Shown here: piece by piece, positions 29,296-37,273 of the stretch
Numbering within the stretch: the stretch's first letter is position 1
Layout: each line of letters starts with the position of its first letter
Origin: an uncultured Clostridia bacterium
Lineage (GTDB): Bacteria > Bacillota > Clostridia > Oscillospirales > Acutalibacteraceae
Assembly (NCBI GenBank): GCA_937919155.1
Contig: CALFPM010000186.1
Location: 1 to 38,392, forward strand
Direction of reading: 5' to 3'
Length of the DNA: 38,392 nucleotides
Notes under the pieces: model-generated
The model's input: only the letters and a program-made list of their open reading frames with translations
What the model was told of the DNA's origin: nothing
The model's database searches: none
Position numbers and translations under genes: made by a program

Positions 29296-31389
29296 TTATA
29301 TCAGTATATATGTTTCATCTGCCTGAGTTTCAAAAGTAACTGTGTCACCTGTTTTTTCGAAAGGAACCGCAGCATTGTCCGATTCTCTGACTATGCTCTT
29401 GATTCCGCCGCACTCAACCTTGCACAATCTGCCTTTCAGGCTTTTGATTTTCAGTGAGGTTATCTTCCCGTTTTCCAACGCGGAAGAAACAAGGAATGCG
29501 CCGTCTGCACGCAGATTTTCAAAGGATGCGGACATATTTCTGCTCCAGCAAGGGAAGAGTCTGATAATGCCCTCGTGGCTTTGCATAAGCATTTCGTTAA
29601 TTGTGGCAGGAACGGTTGTCAGATGCTCGATTCCGCCGCCGTGATGGCGGAAAAGTCTGTTGGGCAAGCCGAATTCCCTGATATTCATACGGATTCCTTC
29701 AAGCACAAATTCAGGGTCAACGCCGATTCTTGCACCCGCAGGGAGATAAGAATTGGAGCCGTTGTCATCAAGGCGTCTGTCATTCATAAAATATGTATTT
29801 TTTGCAATTTTCAGCAGTTTTTCGCCCGATGAAAGTCCGATTTGCGATGCAGGATAAATATGCTGAAGACCAACAGTGTTTTCGTCTCTCCAACGAATGC
29901 CTCTTTTTGAGTAGCGGAAGCATTTCTTGCCTTTCTTTATGAATGTGGGGAAATCGCTCAGATTTTCAATAATATCCTCCCATACGGCATACTTTTCGGC
30001 ATTGAGATCAAGCTCCTTTGCCATGTCATAAACACCATTGAACAGCAACTTGACAAGACCGAGAGAATTGATGGCATTCACAGCTTCAATCTGACCCTTA
30101 TGGGTGATATATCTGAACTTTTCACCGCGGTAATAGGGTATTTCATGCGCCGCATCATTCTTTATAACATATCTGCCGTTTTTCTTAACGAGGTAATCCT
30201 CCCAGAAAGCGGCAGTCCCGAAAACAAAATCATAGTAGTTTTCTTTTGCATATTCTTTGTCATAGGTTGAAAACCAATGCATAACGGGAATCAGGCAAGC
30301 ATAAGCGGCGTGGCTCTTCTGACCGAGGAAAAGAATGCCGTGCTCCTTGCATTCCGCCATGCTGTAAACATCAAGCGCCTTGGGGCCGAAGCTTACGGGC
30401 AAAGCATAGCCACCGCAACCGAAAAGCCCTGCAAACTTCTTTGCATTTTCTGCCATATCATTGACGGGAGCCATATATCCGTCAAAAAGTTCGGGGTGAT
30501 TTGATGAAAAGATGCAGTAATAGGGCGCTTCATAGTTATAATTCATATGATAATCCCCTGCCCAAGGGAAGAAATCATCGGTCACGAAATTGCCGAACAG
30601 TCCGGGAGGGAATTCCTTGTTGCCCATACATCCCGCAAGATGATAAAGACTTGAATTATAGAAGCTTTCGATTTCCTTGTCTTCCAGAGTTACTTTTGAT
30701 GCAGAAAAGAACTTTTCCCATTTTTCACGGGTCTTCTCTTTGTCGCTGTCATAATCACAGTTCTCAACCATTTCGATACCCTTTTCGGGATAATTTGCAT
30801 CATCAAAATTCGTAACAGCCGAAATGCAGTAGCGTGCAGTCACAAATCCGTCAACCGTCTGAGAATCAATCTCACGGCAGCAGACAATTACTGCTGATTC
30901 ACGGTCAACCTCTTTGCCGTTAAACTTTCTGACGCTGCAGCTGATTCCGCTCTGAACATATTCAGAATTCTCCGAATTGCAGGTGTCGGGAATTTCAATC
31001 TCAACCGCAGGACATTTTTCCGAAACAGGAGCTTTGATTTTTATGTAAATCCTGTTCTCGGGAGCAACAAAAAACTCCATTTCCGCGTTACCGAAACTGC
31101 ATTCGAGAAGACCTTTGTCAAAATACTGCTTTATGTTATATTCCGACAAATCAACATTCCCGATTCTGATATTGCCCACTGTTTTGATTCCGCCGTCTTT
31201 ATGCGCACCGGGAGTAAACTTCCAGAAATCGCATTTTGAAATATGAAGCAGAAGTCCTTTTTCATCGTTATCAAAAACAACGCCAATGTCGCCGTTGCTG
31301 CAAAAAGCACCGGCAGGAATTTTATAAAGAACGTTTCCGTCATAGGTATTAACGGGCGTTGATTTTATTTCATTAAAATATGTATTCAT
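29296..31389 (-). CDS. GH95-like glycoside hydrolase
   Basis: A 697-aa protein resembling GH95 (1,2-alpha-L-fucosidase/L-galactosidase) enzymes. A beta-sandwich N-terminal domain (about 1-230) is followed by an (alpha/alpha)6 barrel (about 235-640) and a small beta C-terminal domain. Support is the barrel motif WAGDYHMNYNYEAPYY (276-291) and the late signature ATINEMLMQSHEGIIRLFP followed by FENLRADGAFLVSS and ENGKITSLKIKSLKGRLCKV, which are close to the conserved end of GH95. It lacks a signal peptide. The WAGDY stretch differs from the usual GH95 text, so the substrate may differ. The start at 31389 has AAGG upstream. It has its own promoter 74 bp after the PEP-synthase-like gene. Confidence 0.75.
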   Translation of the reverse strand: MNTYFNEIKSTPVNTYDGNVLYKIPAGAFCSNGDIGVVFDNDEKGLLLHISKCDFWKFTPGAHKDGGIKTVGNIRIGNVDLSEYNIKQYFDKGLLECSFGNAEMEFFVAPENRIYIKIKAPVSEKCPAVEIEIPDTCNSENSEYVQSGISCSVRKFNGKEVDRESAVIVCCREIDSQTVDGFVTARYCISAVTNFDDANYPEKGIEMVENCDYDSDKEKTREKWEKFFSASKVTLEDKEIESFYNSSLYHLAGCMGNKEFPPGLFGNFVTDDFFPWAGDYHMNYNYEAPYYCIFSSNHPELFDGYMAPVNDMAENAKKFAGLFGCGGYALPVSFGPKALDVYSMAECKEHGILFLGQKSHAAYACLIPVMHWFSTYDKEYAKENYYDFVFGTAAFWEDYLVKKNGRYVIKNDAAHEIPYYRGEKFRYITHKGQIEAVNAINSLGLVKLLFNGVYDMAKELDLNAEKYAVWEDIIENLSDFPTFIKKGKKCFRYSKRGIRWRDENTVGLQHIYPASQIGLSSGEKLLKIAKNTYFMNDRRLDDNGSNSYLPAGARIGVDPEFVLEGIRMNIREFGLPNRLFRHHGGGIEHLTTVPATINEMLMQSHEGIIRLFPCWSRNMSASFENLRADGAFLVSSALENGKITSLKIKSLKGRLCKVECGGIKSIVRESDNAAVPFEKTGDTVTFETQADETYILI

Positions 31390-31411
31390 AATATTCACCA
31401 ACCTTGTTGAT

Positions 31412-31440
31412 ATTATAAATGTTTGTTTTAATTAAATCAA
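31412..31440 (-). promoter_or_regulatory. Promoter of the GH95-like gene
   Basis: Minus-strand TTGATT (31440-31435), 17-bp spacer, TATAAT (31417-31412), 22 bp before the start codon. Confidence 0.7.
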
Positions 31441-31463
31441 GTGAAATTAACCGCAAAATTTCG

Positions 31464-33827
31464 TTATATCGCTCTGCGGATAATTTTCACAACGCCCGTT
31501 GCGCCGTCAAGGCGGACAATATCACCGCTGCGAACGGTTGACATAAGATTATCAATACCCACAACCGCAGGTATTCCGAGCTCTCGGGAAATGATTGCCG
31601 TGTGGGAAAGGAGAGAGCCTTTTTCGCTCACAACACCCTTTGCCTCCGCAAGCAGGAACACCCAGCCCGGGTCGGTCATTTTTGTGATGAGAATTTTATC
31701 TTTTACACTGCTCACCTCTTTGACATCCGTCACAACGCAGGCTTCACCCTCCACAACGCCGTTGGAGCAAGGCACGCCAAGCATTTCATCCTTGTTGCAG
31801 CTGACGGCATTCATATTCACATTCCGGTGATTTTTATCAAAAGCCTTGCCGCTGAAAACAATTCTTGAATATGCAGGCAGCATTGCGAACATCTCATATT
31901 TCTGCTTTCGGGCAGTTACGGCATCTCTCATGTCGCAGGTTTTTTCCGCAAGCAAACGGACTTCTTCAAGTGTAAGCCAGAACACATCCCGCTGCTCATT
32001 GATGCATCCGTTTCGGGTGTAAATATCGCCCAATCGGAGCATTGCCTCACGCACCATTCCGAAAATCCTGCTTCTGTTAAGACGCTGTATTTCCCTGTTG
32101 CCGATGCCAAGCATGCATCTTTTGCTCAGGAATTTTGTTACGGGGTCGCCCCTGAGATTGATTCCGCCCTCGCTCTCCCTGTCCTCAAGGAGAGGAAGAA
32201 GCTTTTCTATATCCTGCGCAAACTCATCAATTTTCGCATCAAACATTTCAGGATTTGTTCTGAATGTTTCCGTTTCAAGTTTCAGCTCCTCAAGACATCT
32301 GTCGCCGTAAACCCCGATGTATTCCGCCCTGCGTCTGAGGTATTCATCATCGGTCATTTTGTCCTTTGCCATTGCAATTCGGATCATTTCCCTGACGGGT
32401 TTCATGCTTTCGATGTTGGAAATACCCGAAATATATTTATTGGAAAGTTCTTCGTGATTTTTATATTTCTTTTTCAGTCTTGCCTTGAGCAGACCCGTAA
32501 AGATGAATGCATATGTGTCATTGAGCAGAGTTACGCCCCAGCAGGAAAGGAGTTTATCCTCAATTTTGTCATAAAGCTCCAGTATTTCTTTTGCCGTCAT
32601 TTCTTCCCTGAATCTGCCGTAAACATAGTTCTTGATTTCAATAAAACTTTCATTGAGTTTTTTCATATTGGCAGGAGTGTTGATAAGCTCCGCAAGGGTG
32701 TTGAAATAAATTGACGCCTTTACAAGAGGTTTTATTTCATTTTCACTGTTATCATATTCTTTATACTTAACACCCACAAGCTCCTGCCAGATTGCAATTA
32801 TTTTATTGCTGAAAGGCAGAAATTTGATTGCCGAATACCAACTGTTGAGGTTATAATAGAGCCTTCCGTTTGACGCTCCCACCGTATTTTCAAGAATATC
32901 AAAACGCTTTTCAAGCTCCTTTTCGTTTTTCAGCAATCTGCGTCCCGCATCCTTAAAAACTCCCGCAAATACCGACTCAACAAAAGAAAGAGTCAGAGGA
33001 AGGCTCAGACCGGGATAGCTCTCCACAATGTTGCTGTTATCAAAAAGCAACGGCTTTTCATCGGAAACGGTGGTTATGGGTCTTGCCTGAAGAATATAAA
33101 GTTCATCATTTTCAATGGCAAATTCAATGTCCGTATATTTGCCGATTAAGCCGCAGATGACCTTTGATGTTTCAATCAGCTTATGCACCGTTTCATCGCT
33201 GAGCAGATTTTCCTTTCCGTCATAATAATAAACATCATCGGTAAGGTGGTAGTAATACGAGGTGGTGTCGATTCTGTCTGACACAACATTTTCGCCAAGT
33301 CCCCTGCCCGCAACAATCACGGTTTCGTTGAGTATTCCCTGAGGATTTGCGGTGAAAAGAATGCCGGAAACATCGGAATTGACCATTCGCTGAACAAAAA
33401 CATTCATCTTAAGCAGATTTGTGTCAAGTCCCATTTGTTCCATATAGGTCAGCACATTTTCATTGTAAAGCGAGCAAACACAATCAACGATTCTTGCGGC
33501 AATATCTTCTCTTTTCACATTCAGGAATGTGTCAAACTGACCTGCAAAACTGCTTTCCGCCGAATCCTCCACGCAGGATGATGAGCGCACGGAGAAAAGC
33601 TCGCCCGCAAGGCTGATTTCCCTTGGCACGGCAACAGTATCTCTCACCGCCGCTTTCAGAATAAAGCTTCTTTCTGCGGCTGACTTGCCGAGAGAGGCTT
33701 TCACTGCCTCTTCAATTTTTTCCTTTGATGAAACAAGCTCGTCAAAAGAGAATGTTTCAAACTCAGGCACGGGCAGACCCGCGTTCTTCATGATTTTCAG
33801 ATTTTCGATTTTACTTCCGAGTGTCAT
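31464..33827 (-). CDS. PEP synthase / rifampin phosphotransferase-like enzyme
   Basis: A 787-aa dikinase-type enzyme. An N-terminal ATP-binding PPDK_N domain (about 1-255) carries FSVRSSSCVEDSAESSFAGQ (R81 onward) and ends with LYILQARPITT. A long helical middle (about 270-670) is not the PEP-binding barrel. The C-terminal PEP-utiliser mobile domain has the phospho-acceptor H742 (GSLLSHTAIISRELGIPAV). This ATP-domain, helical-domain, His-domain order is that of rifampin phosphotransferase (Rph) and related proteins rather than true PEP synthase, which has a TIM barrel at the C terminus. It therefore probably phosphorylates a small molecule or drug. The ATG at 33827 has GGGGACG upstream, a modest ribosome site. 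Monocistronic or first of a pair with the GH95-like gene. Confidence 0.82.
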   Translation of the reverse strand: MTLGSKIENLKIMKNAGLPVPEFETFSFDELVSSKEKIEEAVKASLGKSAAERSFILKAAVRDTVAVPREISLAGELFSVRSSSCVEDSAESSFAGQFDTFLNVKREDIAARIVDCVCSLYNENVLTYMEQMGLDTNLLKMNVFVQRMVNSDVSGILFTANPQGILNETVIVAGRGLGENVVSDRIDTTSYYYHLTDDVYYYDGKENLLSDETVHKLIETSKVICGLIGKYTDIEFAIENDELYILQARPITTVSDEKPLLFDNSNIVESYPGLSLPLTLSFVESVFAGVFKDAGRRLLKNEKELEKRFDILENTVGASNGRLYYNLNSWYSAIKFLPFSNKIIAIWQELVGVKYKEYDNSENEIKPLVKASIYFNTLAELINTPANMKKLNESFIEIKNYVYGRFREEMTAKEILELYDKIEDKLLSCWGVTLLNDTYAFIFTGLLKARLKKKYKNHEELSNKYISGISNIESMKPVREMIRIAMAKDKMTDDEYLRRRAEYIGVYGDRCLEELKLETETFRTNPEMFDAKIDEFAQDIEKLLPLLEDRESEGGINLRGDPVTKFLSKRCMLGIGNREIQRLNRSRIFGMVREAMLRLGDIYTRNGCINEQRDVFWLTLEEVRLLAEKTCDMRDAVTARKQKYEMFAMLPAYSRIVFSGKAFDKNHRNVNMNAVSCNKDEMLGVPCSNGVVEGEACVVTDVKEVSSVKDKILITKMTDPGWVFLLAEAKGVVSEKGSLLSHTAIISRELGIPAVVGIDNLMSTVRSGDIVRLDGATGVVKIIRRAI

Positions 33828-33856
33828 TTTTTACGTCCCCTTCACATAATGTCACC

Positions 33857-33876
33857 GATATCTCCCCCGAGATATC
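33857..33876 (-). other. Leader hairpin of the PEP-synthase-like gene
   Basis: Perfect 8-bp stem GATATCTC/GAGATATC around CCCC, 30 bp before the start codon, next to a second small hairpin GGGCA/TGCCC (about 33892-33904). Possible leader regulation or an operator; nothing more can be said. Confidence 0.4.
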
Positions 33877-33981
33877 CCCGTTTTATACATCGGGCATTTT
33901 GCCCTTTCATAATATCAGTGTTGTTTTACGGGAACTTTGTTGCAATTCAAGTCTTAAGAATTGATTAAGATTGCTTCCGAT

Positions 33982-34022
33982 GAAAAAACACGGTGTAACT
34001 CCGTAGTGGAATTACACCGTGT
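33982..34022 (-). terminator. Terminator of the flavoenzyme gene
   Basis: 11-bp perfect stem ACACGGTGTAA/TTACACCGTGT (33988-33998 with 34012-34022) followed on the minus strand by TTTTTT. Confidence 0.88.
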
Positions 34023-34053
34023 CAGAAAGTTTTATTTATGCAATTTCAGGAAA

Positions 34054-36117
34054 TTACAGCTTCATTGCAATATCCCAAGCGCCCCAGATAACGGTACGGA
34101 GATTGCCGACCTTTGCAGCATCGCCGATAACGTGGATGTGCTTGCCCTTGGGAGCAACGGGTGTGGGAACATAACCGACAGACATAACAACTGAGTCTGC
34201 GGGGATATCAAACACCTTGCCGTCCTTATCCTTAACCTTAACGCTGCCGTCACCGATTTCGCAAAGAGCTGTTTCAAGGTGAACGGGAACTTTGTTTGTC
34301 TTGAAGAAATCGCGGAGGAAGCTTGTGTTTGCAAGAGCAACACCGGGTGTTGTTACAAGGTCATCCTGCATTTCAACGATTGTGGGCTTCTTGCCCTGGA
34401 GATAGAGGTCATATGCGATTTCGCAGCCTGTGAGACCGCCGCCGATAACTGTTACGTTTTCGCCAACCTCTTTGTTGCCGAGAAGGTAATCAACAGCTTC
34501 GATAGCCTTGTCTGCACCGGGAACGGGAATTGATCTTGCCTTTGAGCCTGTTGCAACGATAACTTCGTCTGCACCGAGAGCGGCAACATCCTTAACCTCT
34601 GTGTTCATATGAATTGTGATTGCGCTGTATTTCTTAACCTCGCGGTTATACCATGCGATGAGGTCGCGGTCCTTCTCCTTGAATGAGGGAGCTGCAGCTG
34701 CAATGAACACACCGCCGAGTTTGTCTGTCTTTTCATAAAGATCAACTGTATGTCCTCTCTTTGCGCAGACAATAGCAGCTTCCATGCCGCCGATACCGCC
34801 GCCGATGATGGCAATCTTCTTTGCCTTCTTTGCAGGCTTGATGCTGTATTTCTTGGACTGCATTGTCTGGGGATTAAGAGCGCAGCGTGAAAGACCCATT
34901 GTGTCTGTGAGGTCCTGAGTATTTGCGTGACCCTTTGATGATGAGAAGTTGAAGCAAGCGCTGTGGCAGCAGATGCAAGGCTTGATTTCTTCAACTCTGT
35001 CTTCGAGAATCTTTGTGATCCATTCGGGGTCGGTAAGGAACTGACGGGCAACACCTACGCCGTCAATCTTGCCTTCAGCAACAGCCTTTGCACCGACATC
35101 GGGTTCCATACGGCCTGCGCAGACAACGGGAATGTCAACGAAGTTCTTGATGTGTGCAACGTCATCAAGGTTGCAGTTCTGAGGCATATACATGGGGGGA
35201 TGTGCCCAGTACCATGAGTCATATGTACCGTTATCGGCATTAAGCATGTCATAACCTGCATCCTGAAGGTACTTTGCAGCCTTTTCGGATTCTTCCATTG
35301 CACGGCCGACTTCTTTGTAGTCTTCGCCGGGCATTGCGCCTTCGCAGAATCCCTTCATCTTTGACTCAACTGAGTAACGGAGTGAAACGGGATAATCGTC
35401 ACCGCAGGATTCCTTGATAGCCTTAACAACTTCAGCAGCAAAACGGTATCTGTTCTCAAAGCTTCCGCCGTATTCGTCTGTGCGCTTGTTGAAGAATTCA
35501 ATTGCAAACTGGTCAAGAAGGTAACCTTCGTGAACAGCGTGAACTTCAACGCCGTCAACACCTGCATCGCGGCAAAGCTTTGCAGTCTTTGCGAATGCTT
35601 CAATAATTTCGTGAATCTGCTCAACTGTCATTTCAGGGCAGATGATGTCGTGTGCCCAACGTGAGGGCTGGGGGCTGGGTGAAGCAAGCTCGTGTGAAGT
35701 GTCAAGAATAGGCTTCACGAGAGCGCGGGTGAACTTATTTCTGTGAAGAGGAGCAACAAGCTCTGTGATTGCCCATGAACGGCCCATACCTGCCGTAAGC
35801 TGAACAAAAAGCTTTGCGCCTGTCTTATGGATTTCGTCCATAAACACCTTAAGGTCTTCAAACATCTTGGGATTCTGCCAGAGCCACTTGCCCCAGAATG
35901 TGTCACGCAGAGGTGCAATACCGGGGATGATAAGACCAACATTGTTGTTTGCTCTTTCAAGGAAAAGCTTTGCAGCCTCCTTGTCAAAATGGCAACCGCC
36001 AAGTTCAAACCAACCGAACAATGATGTTCCGCCCATGGGGCACATAACAATTCTGTTTTTGATTTCTACGTTGCCTATTTTCCAAGGGGTAAATAAAGCT
36101 TCGTACTGCTGATCCAT
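34054..36117 (-). CDS. OYE/2,4-dienoyl-CoA reductase-like iron-sulfur flavoenzyme
   Basis: A 687-aa NAD(P)H-dependent ene-reductase of the 2,4-dienoyl-CoA reductase/BaiCD family. The FMN-binding Old Yellow Enzyme barrel covers about 1-375 (YEALFTPWKIGNVEIKNRIV; VEVHAVHEGYLLDQF, 190-204; NKRTDEYGGSFENR). A 4Fe-4S cluster is likely held by C381, C384, C388 and C412 (PCICCHSACFN ... RCALNP), with an unusually long spacing before the last cysteine. The FAD/NAD(P) domain covers about 430-687 (IAIIGGGIGGMEAAIV; VIGGGLTGCEIAYDL). Relatives in gut Clostridia reduce bile acids, steroids, bilirubin or enoates; substrate cannot be chosen here. The start at 36117 is set by AAGGAG 8 nt upstream. Monocistronic, with promoter and terminator visible. 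Confidence 0.88.
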   Translation of the reverse strand: MDQQYEALFTPWKIGNVEIKNRIVMCPMGGTSLFGWFELGGCHFDKEAAKLFLERANNNVGLIIPGIAPLRDTFWGKWLWQNPKMFEDLKVFMDEIHKTGAKLFVQLTAGMGRSWAITELVAPLHRNKFTRALVKPILDTSHELASPSPQPSRWAHDIICPEMTVEQIHEIIEAFAKTAKLCRDAGVDGVEVHAVHEGYLLDQFAIEFFNKRTDEYGGSFENRYRFAAEVVKAIKESCGDDYPVSLRYSVESKMKGFCEGAMPGEDYKEVGRAMEESEKAAKYLQDAGYDMLNADNGTYDSWYWAHPPMYMPQNCNLDDVAHIKNFVDIPVVCAGRMEPDVGAKAVAEGKIDGVGVARQFLTDPEWITKILEDRVEEIKPCICCHSACFNFSSSKGHANTQDLTDTMGLSRCALNPQTMQSKKYSIKPAKKAKKIAIIGGGIGGMEAAIVCAKRGHTVDLYEKTDKLGGVFIAAAAPSFKEKDRDLIAWYNREVKKYSAITIHMNTEVKDVAALGADEVIVATGSKARSIPVPGADKAIEAVDYLLGNKEVGENVTVIGGGLTGCEIAYDLYLQGKKPTIVEMQDDLVTTPGVALANTSFLRDFFKTNKVPVHLETALCEIGDGSVKVKDKDGKVFDIPADSVVMSVGYVPTPVAPKGKHIHVIGDAAKVGNLRTVIWGAWDIAMKL

Positions 36118-36158
36118 TGAAAACACTCCTTGTCTTTATTTATATCAACACGAATATA

Positions 36159-36186
36159 TAATAAAATATTTGTCGGTCAATGTCAA
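36159..36186 (-). promoter_or_regulatory. Promoter of the flavoenzyme gene
   Basis: Minus-strand TTGACA (36186-36181), 16-bp spacer, TATTAT (36164-36159), about 40 bp upstream of the start. Confidence 0.75.
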
Positions 36187-36222
36187 GGCAAAAAGCAAAG
36201 ATTATGCAGGCAAAAAGCAAAG
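36187..36222. repeat. Direct repeat upstream of the flavoenzyme promoter
   Basis: GGCAAAAAGCAAAG occurs at 36187-36200 and 36209-36222, 22 bp apart (about two helical turns), directly against the -35 box. Candidate binding sites for an activator; the second copy overlaps the neighbouring terminator. Confidence 0.45.
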
Positions 36223-36243
36223 GGCAGCCGTCAGACTGCCCTT
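36220..36243 (-). terminator. Terminator of the second phosphodiesterase gene
   Basis: Perfect 8-bp stem AAGGGCAG/CTGCCCTT (36220-36227 with 36236-36243). On the minus strand it is followed by TGCTTTTTG. Confidence 0.75.
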
Positions 36244-36252
36244 CATTGTTCT

Positions 36253-37272
36253 TTATTTGGAATTTGCCGCGGAATTCACTGCATCATAGGTCTTTTCGGG
36301 ATAATCGGTCATAATGCAATCCGCACCGTTGAGGGTAAGGGTTTTCACTTCTTCCTCATCATTGATTGTCCAGTACTGAACGGCAATATCATTGCTGTGA
36401 GCATAGTTCAGCATTTCCCTTGTGCCCAGGTTGATAAGATTATCAAAAGCGCTTGAACCGTAGGGAATCTGGAGCGCGATGTAAGACGGACTCACATCCT
36501 GCAAATCCCAGCCCATTCTGAAATAGAAATAGAACTGCACAGCTTCAATAGCGTCTGCCGTTCTTGCAATTCCGGGGTATTCGGACTTCATATAAGCCGA
36601 AACATCGGGCGCAAAGGTTGACCAGATTACTCTGTCCTGCAGATTGCGTTCGGTGATGATTGAATAGAGCTTATCAACCGCTTTTCTGCCGTTTATGCCG
36701 ATGCTTTTAACCTCAATCACATACTTATATTCCTTGTCGGAATTTGCTTCAACATAATCCATAACACCGTCACAGGTTGCAATATGAAGATTATAAGGAA
36801 TATCGTCCCCTCTCAGCCCCTGATAAGGATAATCGCCGCTGCCCTTGAACTTTTCGCCCATATTTAGCTGCATTGCTTCCTCAAGGGTGAGAGATGAAAC
36901 ATAAACATTTTTCTTGCCGAAAAGCTCGGTTGCATTCGATGTGCCGTCATAAGTCAGGTCATGGTGAAGCACAAGCTCACCGTCTTTGGTAACCTGAACA
37001 TCAAACTCAAGTGTATCAACGCAATCGGTATTCTCAACAATATTCTCGAACGCCATCAGCGTGTTCTGAGGTGCATTGCCCGCGCCTGAGCGATGAGCGG
37101 CAATGTCGGGGTCAAGATATTCTGCTATGTAAGGATTTGTGCTTTCGGGGTACTGCTCAACGGGAGTTGAGGGGTCACCCGCATCGCCCATTGTGAGAAG
37201 AATGGGGATGAGCATTGCGGCTGCGATAAAGCCGTTTATTATGTTTTTTACCGTCAAAAATATTCCTGCCAT
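36253..37272 (-). CDS. Second membrane-anchored glycerophosphodiesterase
   Basis: A 339-aa paralogue of the enzyme at 28237-29259, same family and layout. An N-terminal hydrophobic helix (about 7-28, KNIINGFIAAAMLIPILLTM) is followed by catalytic H60-R61 (AHRSGAGNAPQNT), E89 and D91 (LEFDVQVTKDG), H104 (LHHDL) and C-terminal VQYWTINDEEEV with GADCIMTDYP. In PENT the Glu is Gln (Q69), unlike the other copy. The start codon at 37272 lies 1 bp after the stop of the upstream gene; a GTG at 37281 overlaps that gene and is an alternative. GGTGA precedes it, a weak ribosome site, so translation is probably coupled to the upstream gene. Confidence 0.87.
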   Translation of the reverse strand: MAGIFLTVKNIINGFIAAAMLIPILLTMGDAGDPSTPVEQYPESTNPYIAEYLDPDIAAHRSGAGNAPQNTLMAFENIVENTDCVDTLEFDVQVTKDGELVLHHDLTYDGTSNATELFGKKNVYVSSLTLEEAMQLNMGEKFKGSGDYPYQGLRGDDIPYNLHIATCDGVMDYVEANSDKEYKYVIEVKSIGINGRKAVDKLYSIITERNLQDRVIWSTFAPDVSAYMKSEYPGIARTADAIEAVQFYFYFRMGWDLQDVSPSYIALQIPYGSSAFDNLINLGTREMLNYAHSNDIAVQYWTINDEEEVKTLTLNGADCIMTDYPEKTYDAVNSAANSK

Positions 37273-37273
37273 A

